From Celeribacter sp. HF31 (GTDB lineage Bacteria > Pseudomonadota > Alphaproteobacteria > Rhodobacterales > Rhodobacteraceae): a DNA stretch of 64,000 nt. Both the position numbers and the translations under genes were made by a program. Positions 34,905 to 43,287 of the stretch are shown here, one piece after another. The notes beneath the pieces were generated by a model. That model saw only the letters and a program-made list of their open reading frames with translations. It did not search any database and was not told the origin of the DNA. Every line of letters starts with the position of its first letter. Position 1 is the first letter of the stretch. The stretch spans positions 248,001-312,000 of the forward strand of contig NZ_JAATOT010000001.1 in assembly GCF_011806455.1 (NCBI RefSeq), in the 5' to 3' direction.

Positions 34905-35783
34905 GTGGCTAGAAACCTCGATCTGACCGCCCTGCGCTCTTTCGTCACCGTGGCCGACACCGGCGGGGTGACCCGTGCGGCGGGCGCGCTCAACTTGACG
35001 CAATCCGCCGTCTCGATGCAGCTTAAACGCCTCGAAGAGAGTCTGGACGCCAAGCTTTTGGACCGCAGTGCGCGCAAAATCGCGCTGACGGCGGCGGGGG
35101 AACAGCTTTTGTCCTACGCGCGGCGGATGCTGGAGCTGAATGACGAGGTCTATAGCCGTCTGACCGCGACGGAATATGAGGGCGAGATCGTGCTGGGCGT
35201 GCCGCATGACATCGTCTACCCGTCGATCCCTTTGGTTTTGCAGCATTTTCACGCGGATTTCCCACGCATGCGGGTGAATCTCCTGTCGTCCTTCACCATG
35301 CAGCTCAAGGAAAAATTCGCCCGTGGTGAGTGTGACATGATCCTGACCACCGAGGACGATCTGGATGTCGGTGGCGAGACTTTGGTGGAACTGCCGCTGG
35401 TGTGGATCGGAGCGCCCAATGGCGTGGCATGGCGTCAGCGCCCGCTGCGTCTGGCCTTTGAGCATCGCTGCATCTTTCGCAAAAGCGTTCAGGAGGCGTT
35501 GGACAAGGCAGGCATCCCTTGGGAAGTCTCGATCGAAAGCGACCAGTCGCGCACCATCGAGGCCTCTGTGTCCGCCGATCTGGCGGTGCATGTGATGCTC
35601 GAAGACACCGCGCCGCCCTATTCCCAGCCGATCCAACACGGCGGGGCCCTGCCAGAACTCGCCTCGAAAAAGATCAACCTCTATTGCTCGGACATGATGG
35701 CGGGTGAGGCGGCGGAGCGTCTGCGTGAGTTGCTACGCCAATCCTATCGCAACCACCGGGGGTCGAGATTGGCGGCGCAGTAG
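34905..35783 (+). CDS. LysR-family transcriptional regulator
   Basis: 292 residues starting at GTG with AAGGA upstream. The HTH occupies about 5-62 (LRSFVTVADTGGVTRAAGALNLTQSAVSMQLKRLEE, cut here into its recognisable halves GVTRAAGALNLTQSAVSM and QLKRLEE). An effector domain follows (about 90-285). Ligand unknown. Divergent from the DUF1127 gene, its likeliest local target. The next gene, DUF6985, looks acquired. Confidence 0.92.
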   Translation: MARNLDLTALRSFVTVADTGGVTRAAGALNLTQSAVSMQLKRLEESLDAKLLDRSARKIALTAAGEQLLSYARRMLELNDEVYSRLTATEYEGEIVLGVPHDIVYPSIPLVLQHFHADFPRMRVNLLSSFTMQLKEKFARGECDMILTTEDDLDVGGETLVELPLVWIGAPNGVAWRQRPLRLAFEHRCIFRKSVQEALDKAGIPWEVSIESDQSRTIEASVSADLAVHVMLEDTAPPYSQPIQHGGALPELASKKINLYCSDMMAGEAAERLRELLRQSYRNHRGSRLAAQ

Positions 35784-35907
35784 GGGCGATGGAAGAGGTG
35801 CAGAGAAGGTCTGGTATGAGCCCAAATCTACAAATGCTGCGTGTTGCGCGAATGTCTGCTTCCATTTAATTTGCATAGCAAAACCGGATGGATCAGGCGG
35901 ACGTTAC

Positions 35908-36411
35908 ATGAAATTCACATTTAACGAGTTTTGGTGGAAAGCAGATGTCCAATTTCCCGCGTGGTCAGACTTCACCGGAGGCGGAACGACCGAACTAACA
36001 TTTGCACCCGAGGGCCGAGATGAAGCTTCTATGAGTGCAGAAGAAGTAGCTCTCACAATCTGGGTTCAAGACAACCATGAAAAGCAAAAGCCTGAACTTC
36101 TGAACGCAGTCCTCGAAGCTTATCCTGACTTTCGGCGTCAGTATTTCGAAGACTATGATATCAAGGAGAACGAGGAAGAATTACCGGCGATCACTTCGGT
36201 AGAGGGTCTAACGAAGGTGATCGCGCTCGAAGAAATCAATGTGCACCAGATTTCGAAAGATGGAGTTCCCTACGTCGGGTACCAGTTCTCATGCAGTTGG
36301 GACGAAGAACATGGTCTCGGAGTCTTGATGCACGACAAACGGGTTATTGAGGTTGGTGGCGCTGACAAAGCGTTCTTACTCTGGATCGCGGAGCGTGATC
36401 GCGACAGTTGA
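35908..36411 (+). CDS. DUF6985-like protein, probably acquired
   Basis: 167 residues starting MKFTFNEFWWKADVQFPAW, with an acidic overall character and a C-terminal GLGVLMHDKRVIEVGG stretch typical of the DUF6985 group, which often occurs beside polymorphic toxin immunity genes. The DNA is visibly AT-richer and uses codons such as ATA, AGA and CTA more than its neighbours, and it sits alone between two core genes. Function unknown; a stand-alone immunity-like gene is possible. Confidence 0.65.
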   Translation: MKFTFNEFWWKADVQFPAWSDFTGGGTTELTFAPEGRDEASMSAEEVALTIWVQDNHEKQKPELLNAVLEAYPDFRRQYFEDYDIKENEEELPAITSVEGLTKVIALEEINVHQISKDGVPYVGYQFSCSWDEEHGLGVLMHDKRVIEVGGADKAFLLWIAERDRDS

Positions 36412-36549
36412 TGCCCGAATTCTAATAGAACTAAATATGTTGGCCATCCGATAGCTGTCCTTCGAACTCTGGCATTGGACGGCCGCTTTGTCCCGCAAAG
36501 CAGTCCTTCGCATCTCTGGCGCTGATCTTTGACCGCACCGCTTTGGCGC

Positions 36550-37557
36550 TCAGGGCTCCAAAACCACTTTCCCCGTCGCCTGACGCGACCGCAAAAGCTC
36601 CAGCCCCTCTTCGAACCGCTCCAGCGGCAGGCGATGTGAGATATGCGGTTTGATCCGACCCTCGGCGGCCCAGTCGAACAACTGCTGGAGGGACGCGCGC
36701 AGGGGGGCGGGGTTGAAGCCCAGGTAGCTGCCCCAATAAAACCCGATGGCGGTGATGTTTTTCACCAGCATGTGGTTGGGCTTCATCTTTGGCAGATCAC
36801 CGCCCGCAAAGCCGATCAACAGGATGCGCCCGGCGGGGTTGGTGGCGCGAAAACAGGCCTCGTACAAAGGCTCGCCCACCGCCTCATAGACGACATCTGC
36901 GCCGCCCAGGGCCTTGATCTGTTCGCGAATGTCGGGTGCACTGGCGTCGATAAGGTGATCCGCGCCCGCCGCTTTGGCGATGGCGAGCTTTTCCTCTCCG
37001 CGCGCAATCGCGATGACCTCGGCGCCCATCAGCTTGCCGATTTCCACCGCCGTGAGGCCGACGCCGCCCGCGGCTCCGGTCACGACCAGACGTTCGCCGG
37101 GGTGCAGCCGAGCCTTATAATCGAGCGCCATATGCGAGGTGCCGTAGGCGATCTGAAGGGCTGCGGCCTCGGCATAACCCAAACCTTCCGGGATCGGGAT
37201 GCAGCGGTCGGCGGGAAAATTGCCCGCATCGGCCAGGCCGCCCTGACCGGCATAAACCGCCACAGATTGCCCGAGGCTGAGCCCCGTGACATCTGCGCCC
37301 AAAGCGGTGATCTCGCCCGCCAGTTCCAACCCCAATGTAAAGGGCGGTTCCGGCGTGTCCTGATATTTGCCGACGCACATCAATGTGTCGGCAAAATTGA
37401 GCGCGCTGGCGCGGATCGCCACGCGGACCTCATGTGGCGCAGGCGCCGGCAGGGTGATCTCTTCGAGCGCTGGCGCGTGGTCAAACGCCGCGACCCGGCA
37501 GGCGCGGATGGGGATCTCGGGTGACGTCGTTGCGTCAGCTCTGGATGTTTTGCTCAT
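36550..37557 (-). CDS. NADPH:quinone oxidoreductase-like protein (zeta-crystallin branch of MDR)
   Basis: 335 residues. The GroES-like N-terminal domain contains ALNFADTLMCVGKYQ and LGLELAGEI; the Rossmann domain has VVTGAAGGVGLTAVEIGKLM (about 150-170). No zinc-ligand Cys set, as in quinone reductases. C-terminal HRLPLERFEEGLELL is typical. Probably reduces quinones or enones with NADPH. I used ATG 37557; in-frame starts upstream exist but the conserved region begins after it. Regulatory palindromes lie about 150 bp upstream. Confidence 0.88.
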   Translation of the reverse strand: MSKTSRADATTSPEIPIRACRVAAFDHAPALEEITLPAPAPHEVRVAIRASALNFADTLMCVGKYQDTPEPPFTLGLELAGEITALGADVTGLSLGQSVAVYAGQGGLADAGNFPADRCIPIPEGLGYAEAAALQIAYGTSHMALDYKARLHPGERLVVTGAAGGVGLTAVEIGKLMGAEVIAIARGEEKLAIAKAAGADHLIDASAPDIREQIKALGGADVVYEAVGEPLYEACFRATNPAGRILLIGFAGGDLPKMKPNHMLVKNITAIGFYWGSYLGFNPAPLRASLQQLFDWAAEGRIKPHISHRLPLERFEEGLELLRSRQATGKVVLEP

Positions 37558-37954
37558 GGTAAGGTTTTGGCGCCTTGCGGGCGAGCTGTCCATGTGAAAT
37601 CCCGTGGAGAGGCGTATTGGGCCATGAAATTGATGATTTAAGGCGAGTCGTTTCGAGGCCAAAGGGGGGCGAAAACTGTCTTTTAAGGTGTGTGGTGTGC
37701 TGTATACAATTTGCAAAATGCAACAAATGATCAAAAAACACGCGTGGGTTTAGCGCCCATATTGATGTGAAACAGGTGTCTACACCTCATTGATGCGAAT
37801 TAAGCCTCTGTTTCCCGGATGAAATACAAGATCTTACGGACATTTTATCAAATCCTATCGAAAAAGACAGGTTGAGAGATAAAGCAGAGAAAGAGAAATG
37901 TGCTATACACGCATAGGTTATTGCGCGCAGCACGATTACGAAGGAGCGGTCAGA
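37558..37954. promoter_or_regulatory. Intergenic region with operator-like palindromes
   Basis: 397 bp between the quinone reductase (minus) and the XRE gene (plus). It contains two neighbouring palindromes: TGTATACA (37701-37708) and TTGCA-AAA-TGCAA (37711-37723). The former resembles GntR-family half sites. No gene is credible here. Both divergent promoters must lie in it. Confidence 0.4.
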
Positions 37955-38338
37955 ATGAAACACCCCGTGGACGTCCACGTTGGCAAGCGGATCCGCCATC
38001 GCCGTTGGATGGTTGGCATGACACAACAGCAGCTTGCTGAGAAGGTCGGGATCAAATTCCAACAGATCCAGAAATACGAAACGGGGATGAACCGGGTGTC
38101 TGCGTCTCGCCTCTGGGACATTGCCGAAGCGCTGTCGGTCCCGGTCGCGTTCTTTTTCGAAGGTATGGATGCGCCGATGCCGTCTCAAGTCGCGGCACAG
38201 GCGACCGAGGCCAGCGTGCCCGCCGATATTCTCGCCGATAAGGAAGCCCTCGAATTGGTGCGCTCCTACTACGCGATCCCTGAAAACCAGCGCCGCCGTC
38301 TGTTCGAGCTGGCGCGTGTTCTGTCCGACGTGGCCTGA
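37955..38338 (+). CDS. XRE-family transcriptional regulator
   Basis: 127 residues beginning MKHPVDVHVGKRIRHRRW, HTH_3 domain at about 10-65 (MTQQQLAEKVGIKFQQIQKY), then a short C-terminal region. This compact form is very common in Rhodobacteraceae. GAAGGAG precedes ATG 37955. A hairpin terminator follows. Target unknown; autoregulation from the palindromes upstream is possible. Confidence 0.92.
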   Translation: MKHPVDVHVGKRIRHRRWMVGMTQQQLAEKVGIKFQQIQKYETGMNRVSASRLWDIAEALSVPVAFFFEGMDAPMPSQVAAQATEASVPADILADKEALELVRSYYAIPENQRRRLFELARVLSDVA

Positions 38339-38382
38339 GACGTTCCGACAGAATACGTGGTCCAGGTTGCGCCTGACGCTAT

Positions 38383-38412
38383 ACGACCCCCGCGTTTTGA
38401 CGCCGGGGTCGT
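38383..38412 (+). terminator. Terminator of the XRE gene
   Basis: ACGACCCC (38383-38390) pairs with GGGGTCGT (38405-38412), with an inner GCG/CGC pairing; TTCTTT follows. Confidence 0.8.
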
Positions 38413-38541
38413 TTCTTTGTGAGCGCGTGCTTTTTGAGCACTGCCGATCCTGCTTGACGATGTGGCAGGCGCAGGCGGCCCCGTCCTTGACCCGCACCTC
38501 CGGACAGGCTACCCGCGAAGGCAAAGCCTAAAGGAGTTCCC

Positions 38542-39351
38542 ATGTCCACGACCGGCCTTTCCGCGCAAGACCACGCCTCGATCATCGCCACCGCCGAGGC
38601 CGCCGCAGAGGCCGCGCGCGAGATCACGCTGCGCTATTTTCGCGGCACGGCGCTCGACACGACGTCCAAACTCGACGCCGGTTTCGATCCGGTGACCGTC
38701 GCGGATCGCGGGTCCGAACAGGCGATGCGGGCGGTGATCGAAAAGATGCGGCCCGAGGATGCCATTCTGGGCGAAGAATTCCCGATCAAACCCGGCACCT
38801 CCGGTCTCACCTGGGTGCTCGATCCCATTGACGGCACGCGCGGGTTCATCTCCGGCACGCCGACCTGGGGCGTGTTGATCGCGGTGCGGGACGCTGACAA
38901 TGTGCTCTACGGCGTGATCGACCAGCCCTACATTGGCGAACGCTTCGTGGGCGGGCTGGGCACGGCCTCTCTCACCGGCCCGCATGGCACCCGCGATCTG
39001 GGCGTGCGCTCTGGCGTCTCTCTGGAAGATTCAGTGATCTTTTCGACCTTCCCCGAAGTGGGCAGCGAGACCGAAGGCCGAGCCTTCCAAGACCTCGCCG
39101 CGCGCTGCAAACTCACCCGCTACGGCATGGATTGCTACGCCTATGCGCTTTTGGCCGCCGGTCAGATCGATCTCGTGGTCGAGGCCGGATTGCAAAGCTA
39201 CGACATCCTTGCCCCCATCGCGGTGATCGAAGCCGCGGGCGGCATCGTCACTGATTGGCAGGGCGGGCCGGTTTTGGACGGCGGGCGCGTGGTGGCTGCG
39301 GCCAGCAAAGAGTTGCATCAGGCGGCATTGGCGGTACTCTCAGGGTATTAA
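38542..39351 (+). CDS. hisN: Inositol-monophosphatase-family protein, HisN-type histidinol-phosphatase
   Basis: 269 residues. Metal-binding motifs of the IMPase fold: GEEF at about 77, DPIDGTRGFISG at about 94-105, and the C-terminal LAPIAVIEAAGGIVTDWQG. The RGF after DPIDGT is the usual mark of the HisN subgroup, which removes phosphate from histidinol phosphate. Inositol or PAP phosphatase remains possible. AAAGGAG precedes the ATG. Stands alone. Confidence 0.85.
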   Translation: MSTTGLSAQDHASIIATAEAAAEAAREITLRYFRGTALDTTSKLDAGFDPVTVADRGSEQAMRAVIEKMRPEDAILGEEFPIKPGTSGLTWVLDPIDGTRGFISGTPTWGVLIAVRDADNVLYGVIDQPYIGERFVGGLGTASLTGPHGTRDLGVRSGVSLEDSVIFSTFPEVGSETEGRAFQDLAARCKLTRYGMDCYAYALLAAGQIDLVVEAGLQSYDILAPIAVIEAAGGIVTDWQGGPVLDGGRVVAAASKELHQAALAVLSGY

Positions 39352-39393
39352 GCCTGTGTAGGTCCGTCGAGAAAGCTTCAGGGGGGTAAGCCC

Positions 39394-40752
39394 ATGCACC
39401 GTTGTTTCCTGATCCGCAATGCCGATGTCATCCTGACGATGGATGACACGACGAAAAAGGGGGAGTGGCAGGAGATCAAAGGCGGTGACATTCTGGTCCG
39501 CGATGGCGTGATCGAAGCGGTCGGCAAGGGGCTTTACGACGACGACGCACAGATCATCGACGCCGAGGGCTGTCTTGTCACGCCGGGCCTCGTCAACACC
39601 CATCACCACCTCTATCAAACGCTGACCCGTGCCGTGCCCGAGGCGCAGGATGCGCTCTTGTTCGGCTGGCTGAAAACGCTCTATCCGATCTGGTCGAAAT
39701 TCGGCCCCGAGCATATGCGGGTCTCCGCGATGGTCGGGCTGGCGGAGCTGGCGCTCTCGGGCTGCTCGACCACCTCGGACCACCTCTATCTCTACCCCAA
39801 TGGCGCGCGGCTCGATGACACGATCGAGGCGGCGCAGGCCATTGGGATGCGGCTTCATGCGACGCGCGGCTCCATGTCCATCGGCGAAAGCGCGGGCGGG
39901 CTGCCGCCCGACAGTCTGGTCGAGCGCGAAGCGGATATTTTGAACGATTGCGTCCGGGTGATCGACGCATTTCATGACCCGAACCCCGGCGCGATGATCC
40001 GCGTGGGCGTGGCGCCGTGCTCGCCCTTTTCGGTCTCGCGCGAGTTGATGCGCGACAGCGCGATCCTCGCCCGCGACAAGGGTGTCATGATGCACACCCA
40101 TTTGGCCGAGAATGACGAGGACATCGCCTATTCCCTGGAGAAATTTGGTATGCGGCCCGGGCAATATGCCGAGGAGCTGGGCTGGACCGGCCCCGATGTC
40201 TGGCATGCCCATTGCGTCAAACTCGATGTTTCGGAAGTGGAGCTGTTCGCCCAGACCGGAACGGGTGTGGCGCATTGCCCCTGTTCAAACTGTCGTCTCG
40301 GCTCCGGCGTGGCGCCGGTGCGCGGCATGCGGGATGCGGGCGTGAAACTGGGGCTTGGCGTCGATGGCTCGGCCTCGAACGACAGCGGCAACCTGATCCT
40401 CGAGGCCCGTACCGCGATGCTGTTGCAACGCGTGACGTTCGGGGCCGACAAGATGAGCCCGCGCGAGATGCTCTGGATCGCCACACGCGGCGGGGCGGAG
40501 GTGCTTGGCCGCCATGACATCGGCATTCTGGCGCCCGGCAAGCGCGCGGACATCGCCGTGTGGGACATGGCCGATGTCGAAGCCGCCGGAAGCTGGGACC
40601 CGGCCGCTTTGCTTTTGGCTGGGCCGATGATGGTCAAAGACCTGTTTGTCGAGGGCCGCCATTTGGTCGCCGACAGCTGGGTGACGACGATTGATGTGCC
40701 CTCGGTGGTGCGCCATCAAACGCGTCTGGCGCAGGGGCTTATGGACGGCTGA
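39394..40752 (+). CDS. 8-oxoguanine deaminase
   Basis: 452 residues, amidohydrolase superfamily. Metal and catalytic motifs: GLVNTHHHLYQTLTRAVPEA (about 65), MMHTHLAENDED, WHAHCVKLD, and GVDGSASNDSGNL. The NTHHHLYQTLTRA and SGCSTTSDHLYL stretches match characterised bacterial 8-oxoguanine deaminases (oxidised purine to urate), better than atrazine or guanine deaminases. Cytosolic. A second purine deaminase (guaD) lies 2.5 kb away on the opposite strand, so this is a small purine-salvage neighbourhood. Confidence 0.88.
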   Translation: MHRCFLIRNADVILTMDDTTKKGEWQEIKGGDILVRDGVIEAVGKGLYDDDAQIIDAEGCLVTPGLVNTHHHLYQTLTRAVPEAQDALLFGWLKTLYPIWSKFGPEHMRVSAMVGLAELALSGCSTTSDHLYLYPNGARLDDTIEAAQAIGMRLHATRGSMSIGESAGGLPPDSLVEREADILNDCVRVIDAFHDPNPGAMIRVGVAPCSPFSVSRELMRDSAILARDKGVMMHTHLAENDEDIAYSLEKFGMRPGQYAEELGWTGPDVWHAHCVKLDVSEVELFAQTGTGVAHCPCSNCRLGSGVAPVRGMRDAGVKLGLGVDGSASNDSGNLILEARTAMLLQRVTFGADKMSPREMLWIATRGGAEVLGRHDIGILAPGKRADIAVWDMADVEAAGSWDPAALLLAGPMMVKDLFVEGRHLVADSWVTTIDVPSVVRHQTRLAQGLMDG

Positions 40753-40795
40753 GCGCGTTCTAAATTGAAAAAACTGCAATCGAGTGGGGGAAACC

Positions 40796-41293
40796 ATGAA
40801 AACGACACTTTGGGCTATGCTGCCGCTGATCTTGCTGGCGGCCTGTGGCCCGGAAACCGGCGCAGGTTTTGGCGAGCTGACACCCGTCACCACGGCGGCC
40901 ACCGCGGCGCCCTCCGCGATGGAGGAAGAGGCGCAGATCCTCTCGATGATCAACGCAGAACGCGCGAAAAAGGGGCTGGTGGCGCTGAGCTATAATGCGC
41001 AACTGGCAAAGGCGGCGGAGCGTCATGCCAAGGATATGGCGGCAAAGAACTACTTTTCGCACACCAGCAAAAATGGCGCCAAGGTCGGGGATCGGGTCCG
41101 CGCGGCAGGCTATTGCTACGGTTACCTGTCGGAAAACCTCTCCGGCGGCTACCCGACCGCGCAGCAGGTGGTGCAGGGCTGGATGAAATCTGATGGCCAC
41201 CGCAAAAACATCCTGTCCTCGCAGGTCAATGAGATCGGCATCGGCACCGCTGCGGGCGGCCTGCGCGTGGCGGTCTTTGCGCGCGGCTGCTGA
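40796..41293 (+). CDS. CAP/SCP-domain lipoprotein
   Basis: 165 residues. Lipoprotein signal MKTTLWAMLPLILLAAC, then a CAP domain (about 45-165) with ILSMINAERAKKGL, NYFSHTSKNG, ENLSGGYPTAQQVVQGW and SDGHRKNILS. This is the YkwD-type prokaryotic CAP fold; function unknown, possibly peptidoglycan or lipid related. ATG 40796 has GGGGGA upstream. A paralogue follows after 223 bp that contain copy 2 of the double-hairpin repeat. Confidence 0.9.
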   Translation: MKTTLWAMLPLILLAACGPETGAGFGELTPVTTAATAAPSAMEEEAQILSMINAERAKKGLVALSYNAQLAKAAERHAKDMAAKNYFSHTSKNGAKVGDRVRAAGYCYGYLSENLSGGYPTAQQVVQGWMKSDGHRKNILSSQVNEIGIGTAAGGLRVAVFARGC

Positions 41294-41392
41294 GGATCGT
41301 TAAAATTCGCCGGGAGTGACATCGGTCCGGGCGGGATTTGCCGTGATCTCGCCCGAAAATCGTCCATTTGCGCGTGTACAAAGAGGCAACGA

Positions 41393-41508
41393 TAAAGCGT
41401 TTTTCGTTTAATCTGAATCAGATTGAGCGAGAAACGTTGCCACACTGAATTGATACTGCTGCGTTTCTCAAAAATTGAGTGCCTCAAGTTTTTCGAGAAA
41501 CGCTTTAG
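41393..41508. repeat. Double-hairpin dispersed repeat, copy 2
   Basis: About 116 bp, roughly 91% identical to 24544-24660. Perfect 10-bp ends TAAAGCGTTT (41393-41402) and AAACGCTTTA (41498-41507). Compared with copy 1, the second palindrome has changed on both arms: GCGTTTCTC with GAGAAACGC. Its right end abuts the ribosome-binding site of the next gene. Confidence 0.9.
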
Positions 41509-41516
41509 GAGGCCTT

Positions 41517-42017
41517 ATGACAATTTTGCGCGCACTTATGATGATGACACTGACGGTTGGGATCGGCTCAGGTGCGGCCCAGGCCGCCGATGTGCGCCCC
41601 CTGCCGAAAGCAACGATTTCGGTGGCGGTGAGCAATCCGCAGACGACGACACAGGATTTGCTGACCGCGATGAATGCCGAGCGGCGCGCGAAAGGCCTGC
41701 GCAAGTTGCGGCTCGATCCGGCGCTGTCCAAAGCGGCGCAGGCCCATGTCAACGACATGATGCGCCGCCAGTATTTCGCGCATATCTCGCCCGAAGGCGC
41801 CCGCCCGATCCACCGCGCTGCGAAACAGGGCTACAAGGGCTGCCTCGTGGCGGAAAACCTGTCTTACAGTTGGAAATCCATCGAGCTAGCCATGGCGGGC
41901 TGGATGAGGTCCGACGGCCACCGCGCCAATCTGTTGAACCGTCAGATGAGAGACGTGGGCATCGGCATCGGGCCGAACAATCTGTTTGTGGCGGTCTTTG
42001 CCAAGCCCTGTCGGTGA
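41517..42017 (+). CDS. CAP/SCP-domain secreted protein
   Basis: 166 residues. Signal peptide about 1-22 (ending GAAQA), CAP domain with LLTAMNAERRAKGLRKL, QYFAHISPEG, LVAENLSYSW and MRSDGHRANLLN. Paralogue of the upstream CAP lipoprotein but lacking the lipidation Cys, so one copy is anchored and one free. The AGGAGG ribosome-binding site (41507-41512) starts within the last bases of the repeat, so the repeat's hairpins form its 5' leader. Confidence 0.9.
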   Translation: MTILRALMMMTLTVGIGSGAAQAADVRPLPKATISVAVSNPQTTTQDLLTAMNAERRAKGLRKLRLDPALSKAAQAHVNDMMRRQYFAHISPEGARPIHRAAKQGYKGCLVAENLSYSWKSIELAMAGWMRSDGHRANLLNRQMRDVGIGIGPNNLFVAVFAKPCR

Positions 42018-42262
42018 TGTGACAAGGGGGACTGTGGAACGTTGATCCACTTGGCCTCGCTGGGGCGGGTCTTCTGAAACTTGCAAAGGGGCGACGTCGC
42101 GCAATATTGTCCCAAGCCGGACTTTCGAGGTAAGGCCCGCGAGGGTCTGGTTTGCGGCACAAAGCACCATTTCGCTGCAGCTGCGCCAACGGCTGCTTAC
42201 GGCAGACTTCAACAAACGGTCGTCTTTTTAGAAAAGCTAGTCGGGCCCGTCAGAAGTGAGCG

Positions 42263-42907
42263 TCACGTACTCCGCTGGAGATCATCAAGCTTATCTTGAA
42301 CTTCAGATAGTTTATCGGAAAGAGCTTGGTGTGCATTAGCGAGCTGGGTTTCAATGCCTTTGGCCTCACGGGCACATGTCGCAACAGCCTCCGCAACTTG
42401 ATCGCGATAGCGCTTGCTTCCTCCTGCAAACAAACCAAACTGCATGGCCTTGAGGCGCGCCTCAATAGCACCGAGGAACTGCGCACGTTCGCGCACCTTC
42501 CCCTTGAGGTCGCTTAGTTTTTGCTCTTCTGTAAGAACGCGCTTCTCAAAGGTTTGCACTTTGGATTGGGTAAGCCCCCGCCCACCGTTCAAGGTGCCGA
42601 TTGCACGATCAATTCGTGCTCCAATCGCATTGGCTTTCTCGGCTTCCTTTGACACGGCTTCGATAGCTTTCATGGCTGCACTGCGCAGGTGTTCGATTTC
42701 ATCAGCGGGACGGGACCTTTGGCTTTCATCCCAGCCAGATGTTGATGACCAAGATAAGCCTGTGCCAGGCACGGAAAGTGTGGATCGAACCCCGCGTTTG
42801 CTGACGTTTACTGTTGCGCCACGTCCTCCAATGCTAGTCGAGACACCAGATTTTGATAGGTTGAGACGCACGCCGGGCATGATTTTGACGGATTTTCGAA
42901 AGCGCAT
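42263..42907 (-). CDS. DUF4236 domain protein, probably acquired
   Basis: 214 residues. The N-terminus MRFRKSVKIMPGVRLNLSKS with GVSTSIGGRGATVNVSKRG is the DUF4236 signature (about 1-55). The rest is a long coiled-coil-like helix rich in Ala, Glu and Lys (about 65-214). No signal peptide. The DNA is clearly AT-richer than its surroundings and is flanked by noncoding debris on both sides, within an island between a CAP gene and guaD. DUF4236 genes are frequent in mobile or defence-rich regions; role unknown. Confidence 0.75.
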   Translation of the reverse strand: MRFRKSVKIMPGVRLNLSKSGVSTSIGGRGATVNVSKRGVRSTLSVPGTGLSWSSTSGWDESQRSRPADEIEHLRSAAMKAIEAVSKEAEKANAIGARIDRAIGTLNGGRGLTQSKVQTFEKRVLTEEQKLSDLKGKVRERAQFLGAIEARLKAMQFGLFAGGSKRYRDQVAEAVATCAREAKGIETQLANAHQALSDKLSEVQDKLDDLQRST

Positions 42908-43287
42908 AATTTTATCCCTAAAAGTTCAACTTTAGGTCTGCATTTATAGCCTGGTCAAGCCGACTATCGGGTGAGAAGAGGTTTGGCTTTCAAGAACCGC
43001 TCATTTGCGGCACGTCGCCAAACGCGGCAGTTTGACGTTTTCATAAGCCTCTTCCCGAACCCAAGTGGTTGGAAGTTTTTGCCTCCACCGTAATAGCAGA
43101 CATTTGCCGCAGTGCAGAAATACGGTAATGATGGGCTCGAACCAGACTTTCGCCGCACTTTGCATGAAGGCCCGGTTTCCAATTTTCGGTTATCTTATGA
43201 CGTGAAGGCTAAATCCCTCTCATCCTGCGACTGGGGCACGACCCTGACGATCAGGCTGTTTTCAACTGACGTTCTACATGGGTCCAG
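42908..43287. other. Noncoding right flank of the DUF4236 island
   Basis: 380 bp with no credible gene. It holds degenerate sequence such as GCAGACATTTGCCGCA near 43097 and CAGACTTTCGCCGCAC near 43144, the latter resembling CGGACTTTCG near 42118 on the other side of the DUF4236 gene. This looks like decayed intergenic material, not a functional site. Confidence 0.5.

Noticed and set aside
42964-43182. A 72-codon frame in the DUF4236 island flank
   Set aside because: Composition resembles decayed noncoding sequence; no start signal or pattern.
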